Shown in pieces: positions 7,870 to 14,906 of a stretch of DNA of 15,670 nucleotides. Source of the stretch: an uncultured Odoribacter sp. (lineage in GTDB: Bacteria > Bacteroidota > Bacteroidia > Bacteroidales > Marinifilaceae); assembly GCA_900548135.1 (NCBI GenBank), contig URJC01000025.1:1-15670 (forward strand), given 5' to 3'. The notes under the pieces were generated by a model. It was not told the origin of the DNA, did no database searches, and saw nothing but the letters and a program-made list of their open reading frames with translations. The translations under genes and the position numbers were made by a program. Numbering within the stretch: position 1 is the first letter of the stretch; each line of letters opens with the position of its first letter.

Positions 7870-9558
7870 ATGAAAAAACTAATTGAGTGCGTACCTAACT
7901 TCAGCGAGGGTAATGATATGCATATCATCGGCCAGATTACTGATGCGATGAAAACTGTAGAAGGAATCAGTGTAATTGATGTTGATCCGGGAAAAGCCAC
8001 CAACAGAACAGTAGTAACCATGGTGGGTGAGCCTGAACCAATTTGTGAAGCAGCTTTCCGGGCTGTAAAGAAGGCTGCTGAATTAATTGACATGAGTAAA
8101 CACAAAGGTGCACACCCACGTTTTGGGGCAACCGATGTATGTCCATTAGTACCGGTATCTAACATTACGATGGAAGAAACTGTTGAATATGCCCGGAAAT
8201 TAGCTGAAAGGATTGGTGAAGAATTGAACATTCCGGTATATTGTTATGAAAACGCAGCCTTCACACCTGAACGCAAAAATTTAGCAACATGCCGGGCAGG
8301 AGAATATGAAGCATTGGGGGAACGTTTATCCAGTGAAAAATGGCATCCGGATTTCGGACCACATGAACTGAATGAGTGGACAGCCAAAACCGGTGCTACT
8401 GCTGTTGGTGCAAGAAATTTTCTTGTAGCTTATAATGTAAACCTGAATACTACTTCAACCCGCCGGGCCAATTCTATTGCATTCGATGTGCGTGAACGTG
8501 GACGGGTAAAACGAGAAGGAAATCCGATTACAGGTAAAAAAGTCCTGGATGAAAACGGAAAACCGGTTATGATCCCTGGAACGTTAAAGTCAGTAAAAGC
8601 TATTGGTTGGTATATTGAAGAATATGGTATTGCCCAGATCTCTATGAATCTGACTGATATATCAGTGACTTCCGTGCATGAAGCTTTTGACGAGGTTTGT
8701 CGTAAAGCTGCTGACCGGGGAATCCGGGTAACAGGCTCTGAATTAGTAGGCGTGATCCCCTTGAATGCCATGTTGGAAGCAGGACGCTATTTCTTGCGTA
8801 AACAACAGCGTTCTACGGGAATTTCTGACAAAGAGCTGATCAGGATTGCAGTTAAATCCCTGGGACTGGATGAGCTCTACCCTTTCGATCCTCATAAAAA
8901 AATCATTGAATATATACTTGAAGAGGAAGCTTCTAAGGGACAGAAAAAACTGATAGATATGAACCTTGTTGATTTTGCCGACGAAACCGCATCTGAATCC
9001 CCCGCTCCTGGAGGAGGTTCAATTTCTGCCTACATGGGTGCTTTAGGAGCTGCACTCGGATCAATGGTGGCCAATCTTTCATCACATAAACGGGGATGGG
9101 ATGACCGTTGGGAAGAATTCAGTAACTGGGCTGAAAAAGGAAAATCTTTCCAAACTGAATTGGTAAAATTAGTTGACGAGGATACTAAAATAATGGATGC
9201 CTTTAACCTCCCTAAGAAAACTGAAGAGGAGAAAATAGCCCGTCAACAAGCAATACAGAAAGCAACCCGCTATGCTACTGAAGTGCCTTTTAAAACCATG
9301 CGCCTGTGTTACGAATGCATGTCAGTAGCAAAAGCAATGGCTGAAATAGGAAATCCCAATTCGGTGACTGACGCAGGTGTCGGTGCTTTGGCTGCACGGG
9401 CCGGTGTGATGGGGGCTTTCCTGAATGTAAAAATCAATGCTGCCGGACTAGAAGATAAAATTTTGGCGGATAATCTGATTCGTCAAGGAGAAGAAATCGC
9501 TAAAAAAGCCAATCAAATGGAAGCAGAAATTTTACAAATAGTAAACTCTAAAATTTAA
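7870..9558 (+). CDS. ftcD: Bifunctional glutamate formiminotransferase / formimidoyl-tetrahydrofolate cyclodeaminase
   Basis: The N-terminal part moves the formimino group of formiminoglutamate to tetrahydrofolate. The C-terminal part releases ammonia to give methenyl-tetrahydrofolate, feeding histidine carbon into the folate pool. At 562 residues it has the size of the vertebrate FTCD fusion (about 541). The transferase domain covers roughly residues 1-325, with IECVPNFSEGND at the start and the expected catalytic His82 in GAHPRFGATD. The cyclodeaminase domain covers about 365-562, with the SPAPGGGS loop at 377-384 and the helical stretch GNPNSVTDAGVGALAARAG at 494-512. The ATG at 7870 lies directly before the conserved start. 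Its position after hutI fits a folate-dependent hut route, and a strong terminator follows. Confidence 0.96.
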   Translation: MKKLIECVPNFSEGNDMHIIGQITDAMKTVEGISVIDVDPGKATNRTVVTMVGEPEPICEAAFRAVKKAAELIDMSKHKGAHPRFGATDVCPLVPVSNITMEETVEYARKLAERIGEELNIPVYCYENAAFTPERKNLATCRAGEYEALGERLSSEKWHPDFGPHELNEWTAKTGATAVGARNFLVAYNVNLNTTSTRRANSIAFDVRERGRVKREGNPITGKKVLDENGKPVMIPGTLKSVKAIGWYIEEYGIAQISMNLTDISVTSVHEAFDEVCRKAADRGIRVTGSELVGVIPLNAMLEAGRYFLRKQQRSTGISDKELIRIAVKSLGLDELYPFDPHKKIIEYILEEEASKGQKKLIDMNLVDFADETASESPAPGGGSISAYMGALGAALGSMVANLSSHKRGWDDRWEEFSNWAEKGKSFQTELVKLVDEDTKIMDAFNLPKKTEEEKIARQQAIQKATRYATEVPFKTMRLCYECMSVAKAMAEIGNPNSVTDAGVGALAARAGVMGAFLNVKINAAGLEDKILADNLIRQGEEIAKKANQMEAEILQIVNSKI

Positions 9559-9579
9559 TCTTCCCCGGTTCCTCCGTGT

Positions 9580-9616
9580 AAAATTCCCGTTTTGGAAATC
9601 CATAAACGGGAATTTT
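9580..9616 (+). terminator. Intrinsic terminator after ftcD
   Basis: AAAATTCCCGTTT (9580-9592) and AAACGGGAATTTT (9604-9616) are perfect 13-base inverted repeats. The loop can extend the stem with TGGA-AA-TCCA, leaving one bulged base. The right arm ends in TTTT and the left arm begins with AAAA, so the element may work in both directions. It closes the hutI-ftcD unit 21 bases after the ftcD stop. Confidence 0.85.
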
Positions 9617-9669
9617 ATTAAAATATACAAAACTTCCTTCCATATTTAGTTACATCTCTTGTTTTCTTT

Positions 9670-9677
9670 TATATTTG
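9670..9677 (+). promoter_or_regulatory. Bacteroidetes-type -7 promoter box before the 110-residue ORF
   Basis: TATATTTG is a perfect match to the TAnnTTTG consensus used by the primary sigma factor of Bacteroidetes. Only a poor -33 candidate (TTTAG, 9645-9649) lies about 20 bases upstream. If used, transcription would begin near 9681-9684, leaving almost no leader before the ATG at 9685. AT-rich DNA will produce such boxes by chance, so this is a candidate only. Confidence 0.45.
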
Positions 9678-9684
9678 TACCCGT

Positions 9685-10017
9685 ATGGCTAACCGAAGTT
9701 TTATATATTTTTTACTCTTGCCTGTATTCGCTATTATTCTATTAAGCCAATTACAGTCGGAACAAAATAATTGTAATCTCTTATATCCAGCGTCAGAACA
9801 GTTAGAGATAAGTGTTCAGTCCCTATCTGACTGGCCGGAAGAAGAAGGATGCCTGCGCCATACTGTTTCCCGTAGCAAAAAAGTAAACGAATCTGCACAT
9901 CTGGCAAAATGGTGTATCCCAACTGTTTTCCTATGTTTGAACCCATTTCAGGAATATGTTGCCTTTGCCCCAATTATTCCACCAACACGTTCCATGCTAT
10001 GTATATATAGAATTTAG
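9685..10017 (+). CDS. Small hypothetical membrane-anchored or secreted protein
   Basis: I do not recognise this 110-residue product. It starts with a short basic end and one hydrophobic segment (residues 6-22), which reads as a signal peptide or membrane anchor. An acidic central part follows (SDWPEEEG, 48-55), then a basic patch around 63-66. The C-terminal third is hydrophobic, aromatic and proline-rich, with NPFQEYVAFAPIIPP at 86-100. Five cysteines (30, 56, 77, 84, 106) could form disulphides outside the membrane or bind metal, but they form no known motif. It stands alone between the ftcD terminator and the promoter region of a calcium pump, on the same strand. Codon choice resembles the neighbours. 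An ORF of similar position on the opposite strand is judged a shadow. That this is a real gene is likely but unproven. Confidence 0.55.
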   Translation: MANRSFIYFLLLPVFAIILLSQLQSEQNNCNLLYPASEQLEISVQSLSDWPEEEGCLRHTVSRSKKVNESAHLAKWCIPTVFLCLNPFQEYVAFAPIIPPTRSMLCIYRI

Positions 10018-10083
10018 TTTCTTTATTGAAAAATCAGGACAAGACACTAGATTAGAATTTCTATTTTATAGCTAAAAAACAAA

Positions 10084-10098
10084 TTACCTAATAGGTAA
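10084..10098. promoter_or_regulatory. Dyad operator candidate upstream of the calcium ATPase
   Basis: TTACCT-AAT-AGGTAA is a perfect six-base inverted repeat around three bases. It ends seven bases before the -7 box at 10105-10112, between the expected -33 and -7 elements, where a bound repressor would block RNA polymerase. The regulator is not known and none is encoded nearby. Confidence 0.4.
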
Positions 10099-10104
10099 AA
10101 TTAT

Positions 10105-10112
10105 TAATTTTG
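10105..10112 (+). promoter_or_regulatory. Bacteroidetes-type -7 promoter box for the calcium ATPase
   Basis: TAATTTTG matches TAnnTTTG exactly and predicts a start near 10116, giving a leader of about 22 bases before the ATG at 10138. No clear -33 TTTG is visible; the dyad at 10084-10098 occupies that area. No Shine-Dalgarno is seen, as is common in this phylum. Confidence 0.5.
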
Positions 10113-10137
10113 GAACATAAATACAAGAAATAGATAT

Positions 10138-12795
10138 ATGGAAATCAAACATTATTCAGGATTAAATGAGGCAGAAGTTAAAGAAAGCCGGAAAAGATTC
10201 GGAAAAAATACTTTAACCCCTCCTCCCCGTACTCCATTATGGAAATTATTCCTGGAAAAATTCAAAGATCCGATTATCCGGATTTTATTGGTAGCAGCGG
10301 TGCTGTCACTGATTATTTCAATTATGCACAACGAATATGCTGAGACAATCGGTATTTTTGCAGCCATCTTTCTGGCAACTGGCGTTGGATTCTGGTTTGA
10401 AATGGATGCTAATAAAAAATTCGATTTACTCAACCAGATTAATGACGATGTATTAATCAAAACACTTCGCAACGGAAATATACACGAAATACCTAAAAAA
10501 GATATTGTTGTCGGAGACATAATTGTATTAGAAACTGGGGAAGAAATTCCTGCAGACGGAGAATTACTGGAAGCTGTTTCCCTGCAAGTAAATGAATCTA
10601 CGCTTACCGGAGAACCTGTCATCGATAAAACAACAAATCAGACAGAATTTGATGCTGAAGCAACCTATCCTTCCAATAAGATTATGCGAGGAACAACTAT
10701 TGTAAACGGTCATTGTGTTTATAGGGTTGAACAAGTAGGTGATGCAACCGAATTTGGTAAAGTTGCCCGTAAATCAACAGAAATAAACAACGATAAGACT
10801 CCTTTGAGTAAGCAATTGGAAAAGCTGGCTCATTTTATTAGTGTTGTAGGATTTATAGTTGCTGGTATTATTTTTTTTGGATTAATCCTGAGAGATATTA
10901 TTTCTGGCATTTTAACGCTGGATAATTTATTTACACTTGAGATTGCCGGAAATATTTTGGGATATTTCATGCTTGCCGTAACTTTAATTGTAGTAGCTGT
11001 CCCGGAAGGACTTCCTATGAGTGTTACATTAAGCCTTGCGTTGAGTATGCGTAAAATGTTGAAAACAAACAATCTGGTACGAAAAATGCATGCTTGTGAA
11101 ACAATGGGGGCTACTACGGTGATTTGTACAGATAAAACCGGTACTCTCACTCAAAATCAAATGCAGGTTTATCAGACTAATTTTTATGGATTATCTGACC
11201 AGATGCTGGCTGACAATGAGATCAGCATTTTAATAAAAGAAGGTATTTCAATTAATTCGACTGCATACCTTGATTATACAGAACAAGGTAAAATAAAGGC
11301 TCTTGGAAACCCGACCGAAGCAGCACTGCTGCTCTGGTTGCATCAACAGGGAAATAATTATATGGACTACCGGGAAAATGCAGAAGTTTTAGAACAACTG
11401 ACTTTTTCCACAGAACGTAAATACATGGCTACGATTGTTCGTTCGGTATCAGATCAAAAAGTGATTCTTTATATAAAAGGAGCTCCTGAAATTATCCTGT
11501 CCAAATGTAATCAGGTTCTGACAGAAAAAGGTTTAATTCCAGTATCAGAATACCAAGCAACAATAGAAAAACAATTATTAGACTACCAAAATCAAGCCAT
11601 GCGTACCCTGGGATTTGCTTACAAAGCCCTGGGAAAAGATAATAACGGGCCAATAGAGTCTTTAACCAATAACGGTTTAATTTTTCTTGGAATAGTGGCC
11701 ATTTCTGATCCAGTCCGCCCGGATGTTCCGGAAGCTGTTCAAAAATGCCTGAATGCTGGTATCGATGTGAAAATTGTTACTGGTGATACACCGGCCACTG
11801 CCCGTGAAATCGGACGCCAAATCGGAATCTGGAAAGAGAGTGATACAGATGAACAAATCATAACCGGAGTAGATTTCGAAAAATTACCGGATGAAACAGC
11901 TGCCCAACGGGTACTAAAATTAAAAATTATGTGCCGGGCACGTCCTACGGATAAACAGCGTCTGGTTGAATTATTGAAAAAAGCCGGTGCTGTTGTTGCT
12001 GTCACAGGAGACGGAACTAATGATGCTCCAGCCTTGAATCATGCGGACGTAGGATTATCTATGGGTTCCGGAACCTCGGTAGCTAAGGAAGCCAGTGATA
12101 TCACACTGCTTGACGATTCTTTTAATAGTATAGCAACTGCGGTTATGTGGGGACGTTCTTTATATCACAATATTCAACGTTTTATCCTTTTTCAGCTGAC
12201 AATTAATCTGTCCGCTTTATTGATTGTGTTAATTGGCTCTATGTTAGGGCATGAACTTCCTTTAACAGTTACCCAGATGCTTTGGGTAAATATGATCATT
12301 GACACCTTTGCTGCTGCTGCTTTAGCTTCCCTACCTCCCACACCTAAAGTTATGGATGAGAAGCCCAGAAAAGCCACTGACTTTATCATCAGTCCTAAAA
12401 TGAAAAATTACATCTTGGGGATCGGCATAACTTTTGCAGTATTCTTACTAGGAATGATGTATTGGTATACGCAGACTGAAGGTCATATCTCCCGTTATGA
12501 GTTATCTGTATTCTTCACCACTTTTGTGATGTTGCAATTTTGGAATATGTTCAATGCAAAAGCCTTCCTCTCCCATGGTTCTGCTTTCAAAAATATGAAA
12601 GAGAGTACAGGCTTTTTAATAATCATGTTCATTATCCCACTTGGACAATATCTGATCGTGCAATTTGGCGGAGAAGTATTCCGTACTGTTCCGCTTTCTT
12701 TGAAAGATTGGGGAGTCATCATCGGATTAACTTCATTGGTACTTTGGGTTGGGGAACTATTGAGATCAATAAAGAGTAAAATAGTCAGAGCATAG
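10138..12795 (+). CDS. P2B-type calcium-translocating P-type ATPase
   Basis: This pump uses ATP to export Ca2+ from the cytoplasm. The 885-residue product has the full P-type layout with about ten membrane helices: M1-M2 near 45-86, M3-M4 near 232-300 and M5-M10 near 682-875. The actuator motif LTGEP is at 156-160, the phosphorylated Asp332 is in DKTGTLT, the nucleotide-domain motif KGAPE is at 448-452 and the hinge TGDGTNDAP is at 623-631. Ion-site residues are PEGLP in M4 (289-293), Asn690 in M5 and Asn718/Asp722 in M6 (WVNMIIDTFA). The M5 position that is Glu in SERCA (two-site pump) reads Ala or Ser here, as in plasma-membrane PMCA pumps, so one Ca2+ per cycle is expected. There is no long C-terminal calmodulin-binding tail. 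The substrate is inferred from these residues; Mn2+ cannot be excluded. Confidence 0.93.
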   Translation: MEIKHYSGLNEAEVKESRKRFGKNTLTPPPRTPLWKLFLEKFKDPIIRILLVAAVLSLIISIMHNEYAETIGIFAAIFLATGVGFWFEMDANKKFDLLNQINDDVLIKTLRNGNIHEIPKKDIVVGDIIVLETGEEIPADGELLEAVSLQVNESTLTGEPVIDKTTNQTEFDAEATYPSNKIMRGTTIVNGHCVYRVEQVGDATEFGKVARKSTEINNDKTPLSKQLEKLAHFISVVGFIVAGIIFFGLILRDIISGILTLDNLFTLEIAGNILGYFMLAVTLIVVAVPEGLPMSVTLSLALSMRKMLKTNNLVRKMHACETMGATTVICTDKTGTLTQNQMQVYQTNFYGLSDQMLADNEISILIKEGISINSTAYLDYTEQGKIKALGNPTEAALLLWLHQQGNNYMDYRENAEVLEQLTFSTERKYMATIVRSVSDQKVILYIKGAPEIILSKCNQVLTEKGLIPVSEYQATIEKQLLDYQNQAMRTLGFAYKALGKDNNGPIESLTNNGLIFLGIVAISDPVRPDVPEAVQKCLNAGIDVKIVTGDTPATAREIGRQIGIWKESDTDEQIITGVDFEKLPDETAAQRVLKLKIMCRARPTDKQRLVELLKKAGAVVAVTGDGTNDAPALNHADVGLSMGSGTSVAKEASDITLLDDSFNSIATAVMWGRSLYHNIQRFILFQLTINLSALLIVLIGSMLGHELPLTVTQMLWVNMIIDTFAAAALASLPPTPKVMDEKPRKATDFIISPKMKNYILGIGITFAVFLLGMMYWYTQTEGHISRYELSVFFTTFVMLQFWNMFNAKAFLSHGSAFKNMKESTGFLIIMFIIPLGQYLIVQFGGEVFRTVPLSLKDWGVIIGLTSLVLWVGELLRSIKSKIVRA

Positions 12796-12804
12796 AAGAT
12801 TCAC

Positions 12805-13446
12805 ATGGGAACACGTAAAATCAGAACTGCTTTATACAATGTATTGCCGGGAGAAAAAGCCCATAATATAATGGCCCCCCGGCCCAAATACATAGAAGGT
12901 ATCGAAGGAATACATTCGTGTCCCCCGGTGAACAGTGCCGTGTTAGCACTCATTGTTCCATACGGGAACGAATTGGCAATCCCTTTTATCCAGCGTTCAA
13001 ATACAGGTAAATACCATAGAGGACAAATTGCTTTACCAGGTGGCAAAATGGAACAGGAAGATACAGATGCACTTCAGACTGCTTTACGTGAATGCCATGA
13101 AGAAATCGGGGTTCCCGAGGAAAAAGTGTCTATTTTAGGTGTATTGAGCGATATTTATATCCCATTGAGCAATTTCAATATCACCCCTATCGTAGGCACA
13201 ACCTTGAAACTTCCCGATTTTACTTTATCTACAAATGAAGTTGAACAAATTATTTTGGTAAAACTTTCGGATTTATTCAATGATCATAATAAAACTACTC
13301 ATGCTTTTACCCGTCATGAACATCAAATTATCGCTCCGGGCTATAAAATCGGCGAGCACTTCATTTGGGGAGCTACTGCAATGATTATAGCAGAATTAGA
13401 GCAGTTGATGAAAACAAATACATTTAACCACCTCGGACATCTATAA
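12805..13446 (+). CDS. NUDIX hydrolase, CoA-pyrophosphatase-like
   Basis: The protein probably cleaves CoA or acyl-CoA to phosphopantetheine and adenosine 3',5'-bisphosphate. The 213-residue product contains the NUDIX box (GGKMEQEDTDALQ, then RECHEEIGV; about residues 79-102) with the REXXEE metal-binding core intact. The preceding stretch FIQRSNTGKYHRGQIALPGG matches the extra motif of the CoA-pyrophosphatase (UPF0035, CoaL/NudL-like) subgroup. ATG 12805 lies nine bases after the ATPase stop, so the two are probably co-transcribed. The 3' end overlaps the convergent bioC by six bases. The NUDIX fold is certain; the CoA substrate is inferred from the motif. Confidence 0.88.
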   Translation: MGTRKIRTALYNVLPGEKAHNIMAPRPKYIEGIEGIHSCPPVNSAVLALIVPYGNELAIPFIQRSNTGKYHRGQIALPGGKMEQEDTDALQTALRECHEEIGVPEEKVSILGVLSDIYIPLSNFNITPIVGTTLKLPDFTLSTNEVEQIILVKLSDLFNDHNKTTHAFTRHEHQIIAPGYKIGEHFIWGATAMIIAELEQLMKTNTFNHLGHL

Positions 13447-14202
13447 AGTTTTACGGCAAACAAAATATTGCGGATGATATGTTAGCGGGAAATGACCGTT
13501 TTCTAATTGAAACATAATATAATCAGTAGCAAATTGATCTAATTTGCTACGGGTCCATAAAGATTGTGAAGTAACAGCATTTACTCCTGTATTCTTTACA
13601 TGTCTCAAAATATCTAAGGGACAATGAAATTCCAGAATATAATGTTCATCTTCGGTATGTAATACGTCAAAATAAGGAGCCAGCAAATTTTTCATTTCAG
13701 GGATTGAATGGTATACTAATCCTTGTTTTGTTATTGCTTTTAATTCTTTATAATTATCTGTCCCGAAAGTGCTGAATACCAGCCAGCCTTCCGGGGAAAG
13801 ATGAGTTGCCAAATGTGCAAAAGTCTCAGCCGGATGCGCAAACCACTGAAAAGTCGAAGCCGATACGATCAAATCGTATTTTCCTGGCAAACTCACTTTT
13901 TCAATATCCCCTGGAATACATTGTTCTCTTTTTAATTGACACCGGATGGCAGTTTTACAGCACATATCCTCAACTAAATCGTTTATAAACAATGCACTAT
14001 GTTCAAATTTTTGTTGAAGTTGTTCTGTCAACAATCCAGTGCCACATCCTACTTCTAAAATACTTTCCGGATTTCCGGGACCATGCTCTTCCAAAAAGGC
14101 CATTAATCGTTTAATAATAGCTTTTTGGGCATAAGCGTTTTCATCATAGCTTGCTATGCTTCGTTTGAAACGACAGGCAATTTCACTTTTATCTATAAGC
14201 AT
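13441..14202 (-). CDS. bioC: Malonyl-ACP O-methyltransferase BioC
   Basis: BioC uses S-adenosylmethionine to methylate the free carboxyl of malonyl-ACP. This disguises it so that fatty acid synthase can extend it towards pimelate for biotin. The 253-residue product has the class I methyltransferase fold. Motif I ILEVGCGTG is at residues 48-56, an acidic residue ends the second strand (FINDLVEDM, 72-80), and the post-I and catalytic region DLIVSASTFQWFAHP is at 110-124, matching the BioC ASxxxQW signature. It is last in the minus-strand bioF-bioG-bioC run, starting 16 bases after bioG. Methyltransferases are easily confused, but the QW motif and neighbours make BioC the best call. Confidence 0.92.
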   Translation of the reverse strand: MLIDKSEIACRFKRSIASYDENAYAQKAIIKRLMAFLEEHGPGNPESILEVGCGTGLLTEQLQQKFEHSALFINDLVEDMCCKTAIRCQLKREQCIPGDIEKVSLPGKYDLIVSASTFQWFAHPAETFAHLATHLSPEGWLVFSTFGTDNYKELKAITKQGLVYHSIPEMKNLLAPYFDVLHTEDEHYILEFHCPLDILRHVKNTGVNAVTSQSLWTRSKLDQFATDYIMFQLENGHFPLTYHPQYFVCRKTL

Positions 14203-14218
14203 TTCTCAGCAAATTTCT

Positions 14219-14884
14219 TTAAAACTTCTGACCTTCAATAATTTCTTCCCATCTCTGGAATTGATAAAAAGGATAATGTCCGCCACTTAAATTATAAATG
14301 TTGGCACATCTCCCCTGCCAATAGTTCAATTGATTTTTAACCGGGAAAATAATATCTTTTTCAGAAATATAGACTTTATCCCAATCCAGTCTATTGTGCA
14401 TCCTAGTGCTTTGTTGCCGTATACAAACCAATTCTTCACACACTTCTGCCAAAAGCCTTTGAGAATAATTTTCCCCCAAACGTTGAATCTCTTGCGAATC
14501 TGCCAACATCCGTTGTATAAATTTTTTTCTGCCCTTTTCATCCATGCCTTTTTCTGTCAACTGATAGATCCGGCAAGGAATTCCCCAGTGATCGTCAACA
14601 GGATGTTCAGTTCCGTTTAAAGCAATCAGTCTGGAAGGAGAAAATGGTAATTCCGGGATTACATTAGAAGCCGCCCATACTCCCATGGACCAGGCAACTA
14701 CAAAAATTTCCTGATATTCCTCTAATACAGGAAAATTTTTATTTTCCAGATGACGGTAATCATAAACCATTAAAAGGTCATAAATTCCGGATAAACGGAT
14801 GACAGCATTCTCATCCATCCCCCACCCGTTAAAGAAAATAATAACCCTGTCTCTGTTTTTTTTATTCAGCCAGACTATTCGCAT
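14219..14884 (-). CDS. bioG: Pimeloyl-ACP methyl ester esterase BioG (DUF452 family)
   Basis: BioG removes the methyl group placed by BioC once pimeloyl-ACP methyl ester is made, replacing BioH in this pathway. The 221-residue product fits the family. It shows the oxyanion-side motif FFNGWGMDENAV at residues 17-28, the nucleophile Ser66 in AWSMGVWAA, a likely acid Asp177 in SEKDIIFP and a likely His203 in GGHYPFY, giving a complete alpha/beta-hydrolase triad. It lies 22 bases after bioF and 16 before bioC, so the three genes are almost certainly one transcript. BioG and BioC are fused in some Bacteroidetes; here they are separate. Confidence 0.93.
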   Translation of the reverse strand: MRIVWLNKKNRDRVIIFFNGWGMDENAVIRLSGIYDLLMVYDYRHLENKNFPVLEEYQEIFVVAWSMGVWAASNVIPELPFSPSRLIALNGTEHPVDDHWGIPCRIYQLTEKGMDEKGRKKFIQRMLADSQEIQRLGENYSQRLLAEVCEELVCIRQQSTRMHNRLDWDKVYISEKDIIFPVKNQLNYWQGRCANIYNLSGGHYPFYQFQRWEEIIEGQKF

Positions 14885-14906
14885 GGATTACTTTTTTATA
14901 TTTACT

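Noticed and set aside
8430..8771. 113-residue minus-strand ORF inside ftcD
   Set aside because: It lies over conserved formiminotransferase sequence and shows no motif of its own.
9734..9973. Minus-strand 79-residue ORF opposite the small membrane protein
   Set aside because: It has no recognisable features, and the plus-strand frame has a promoter box, a hydrophobic N-terminus and matching codon use.
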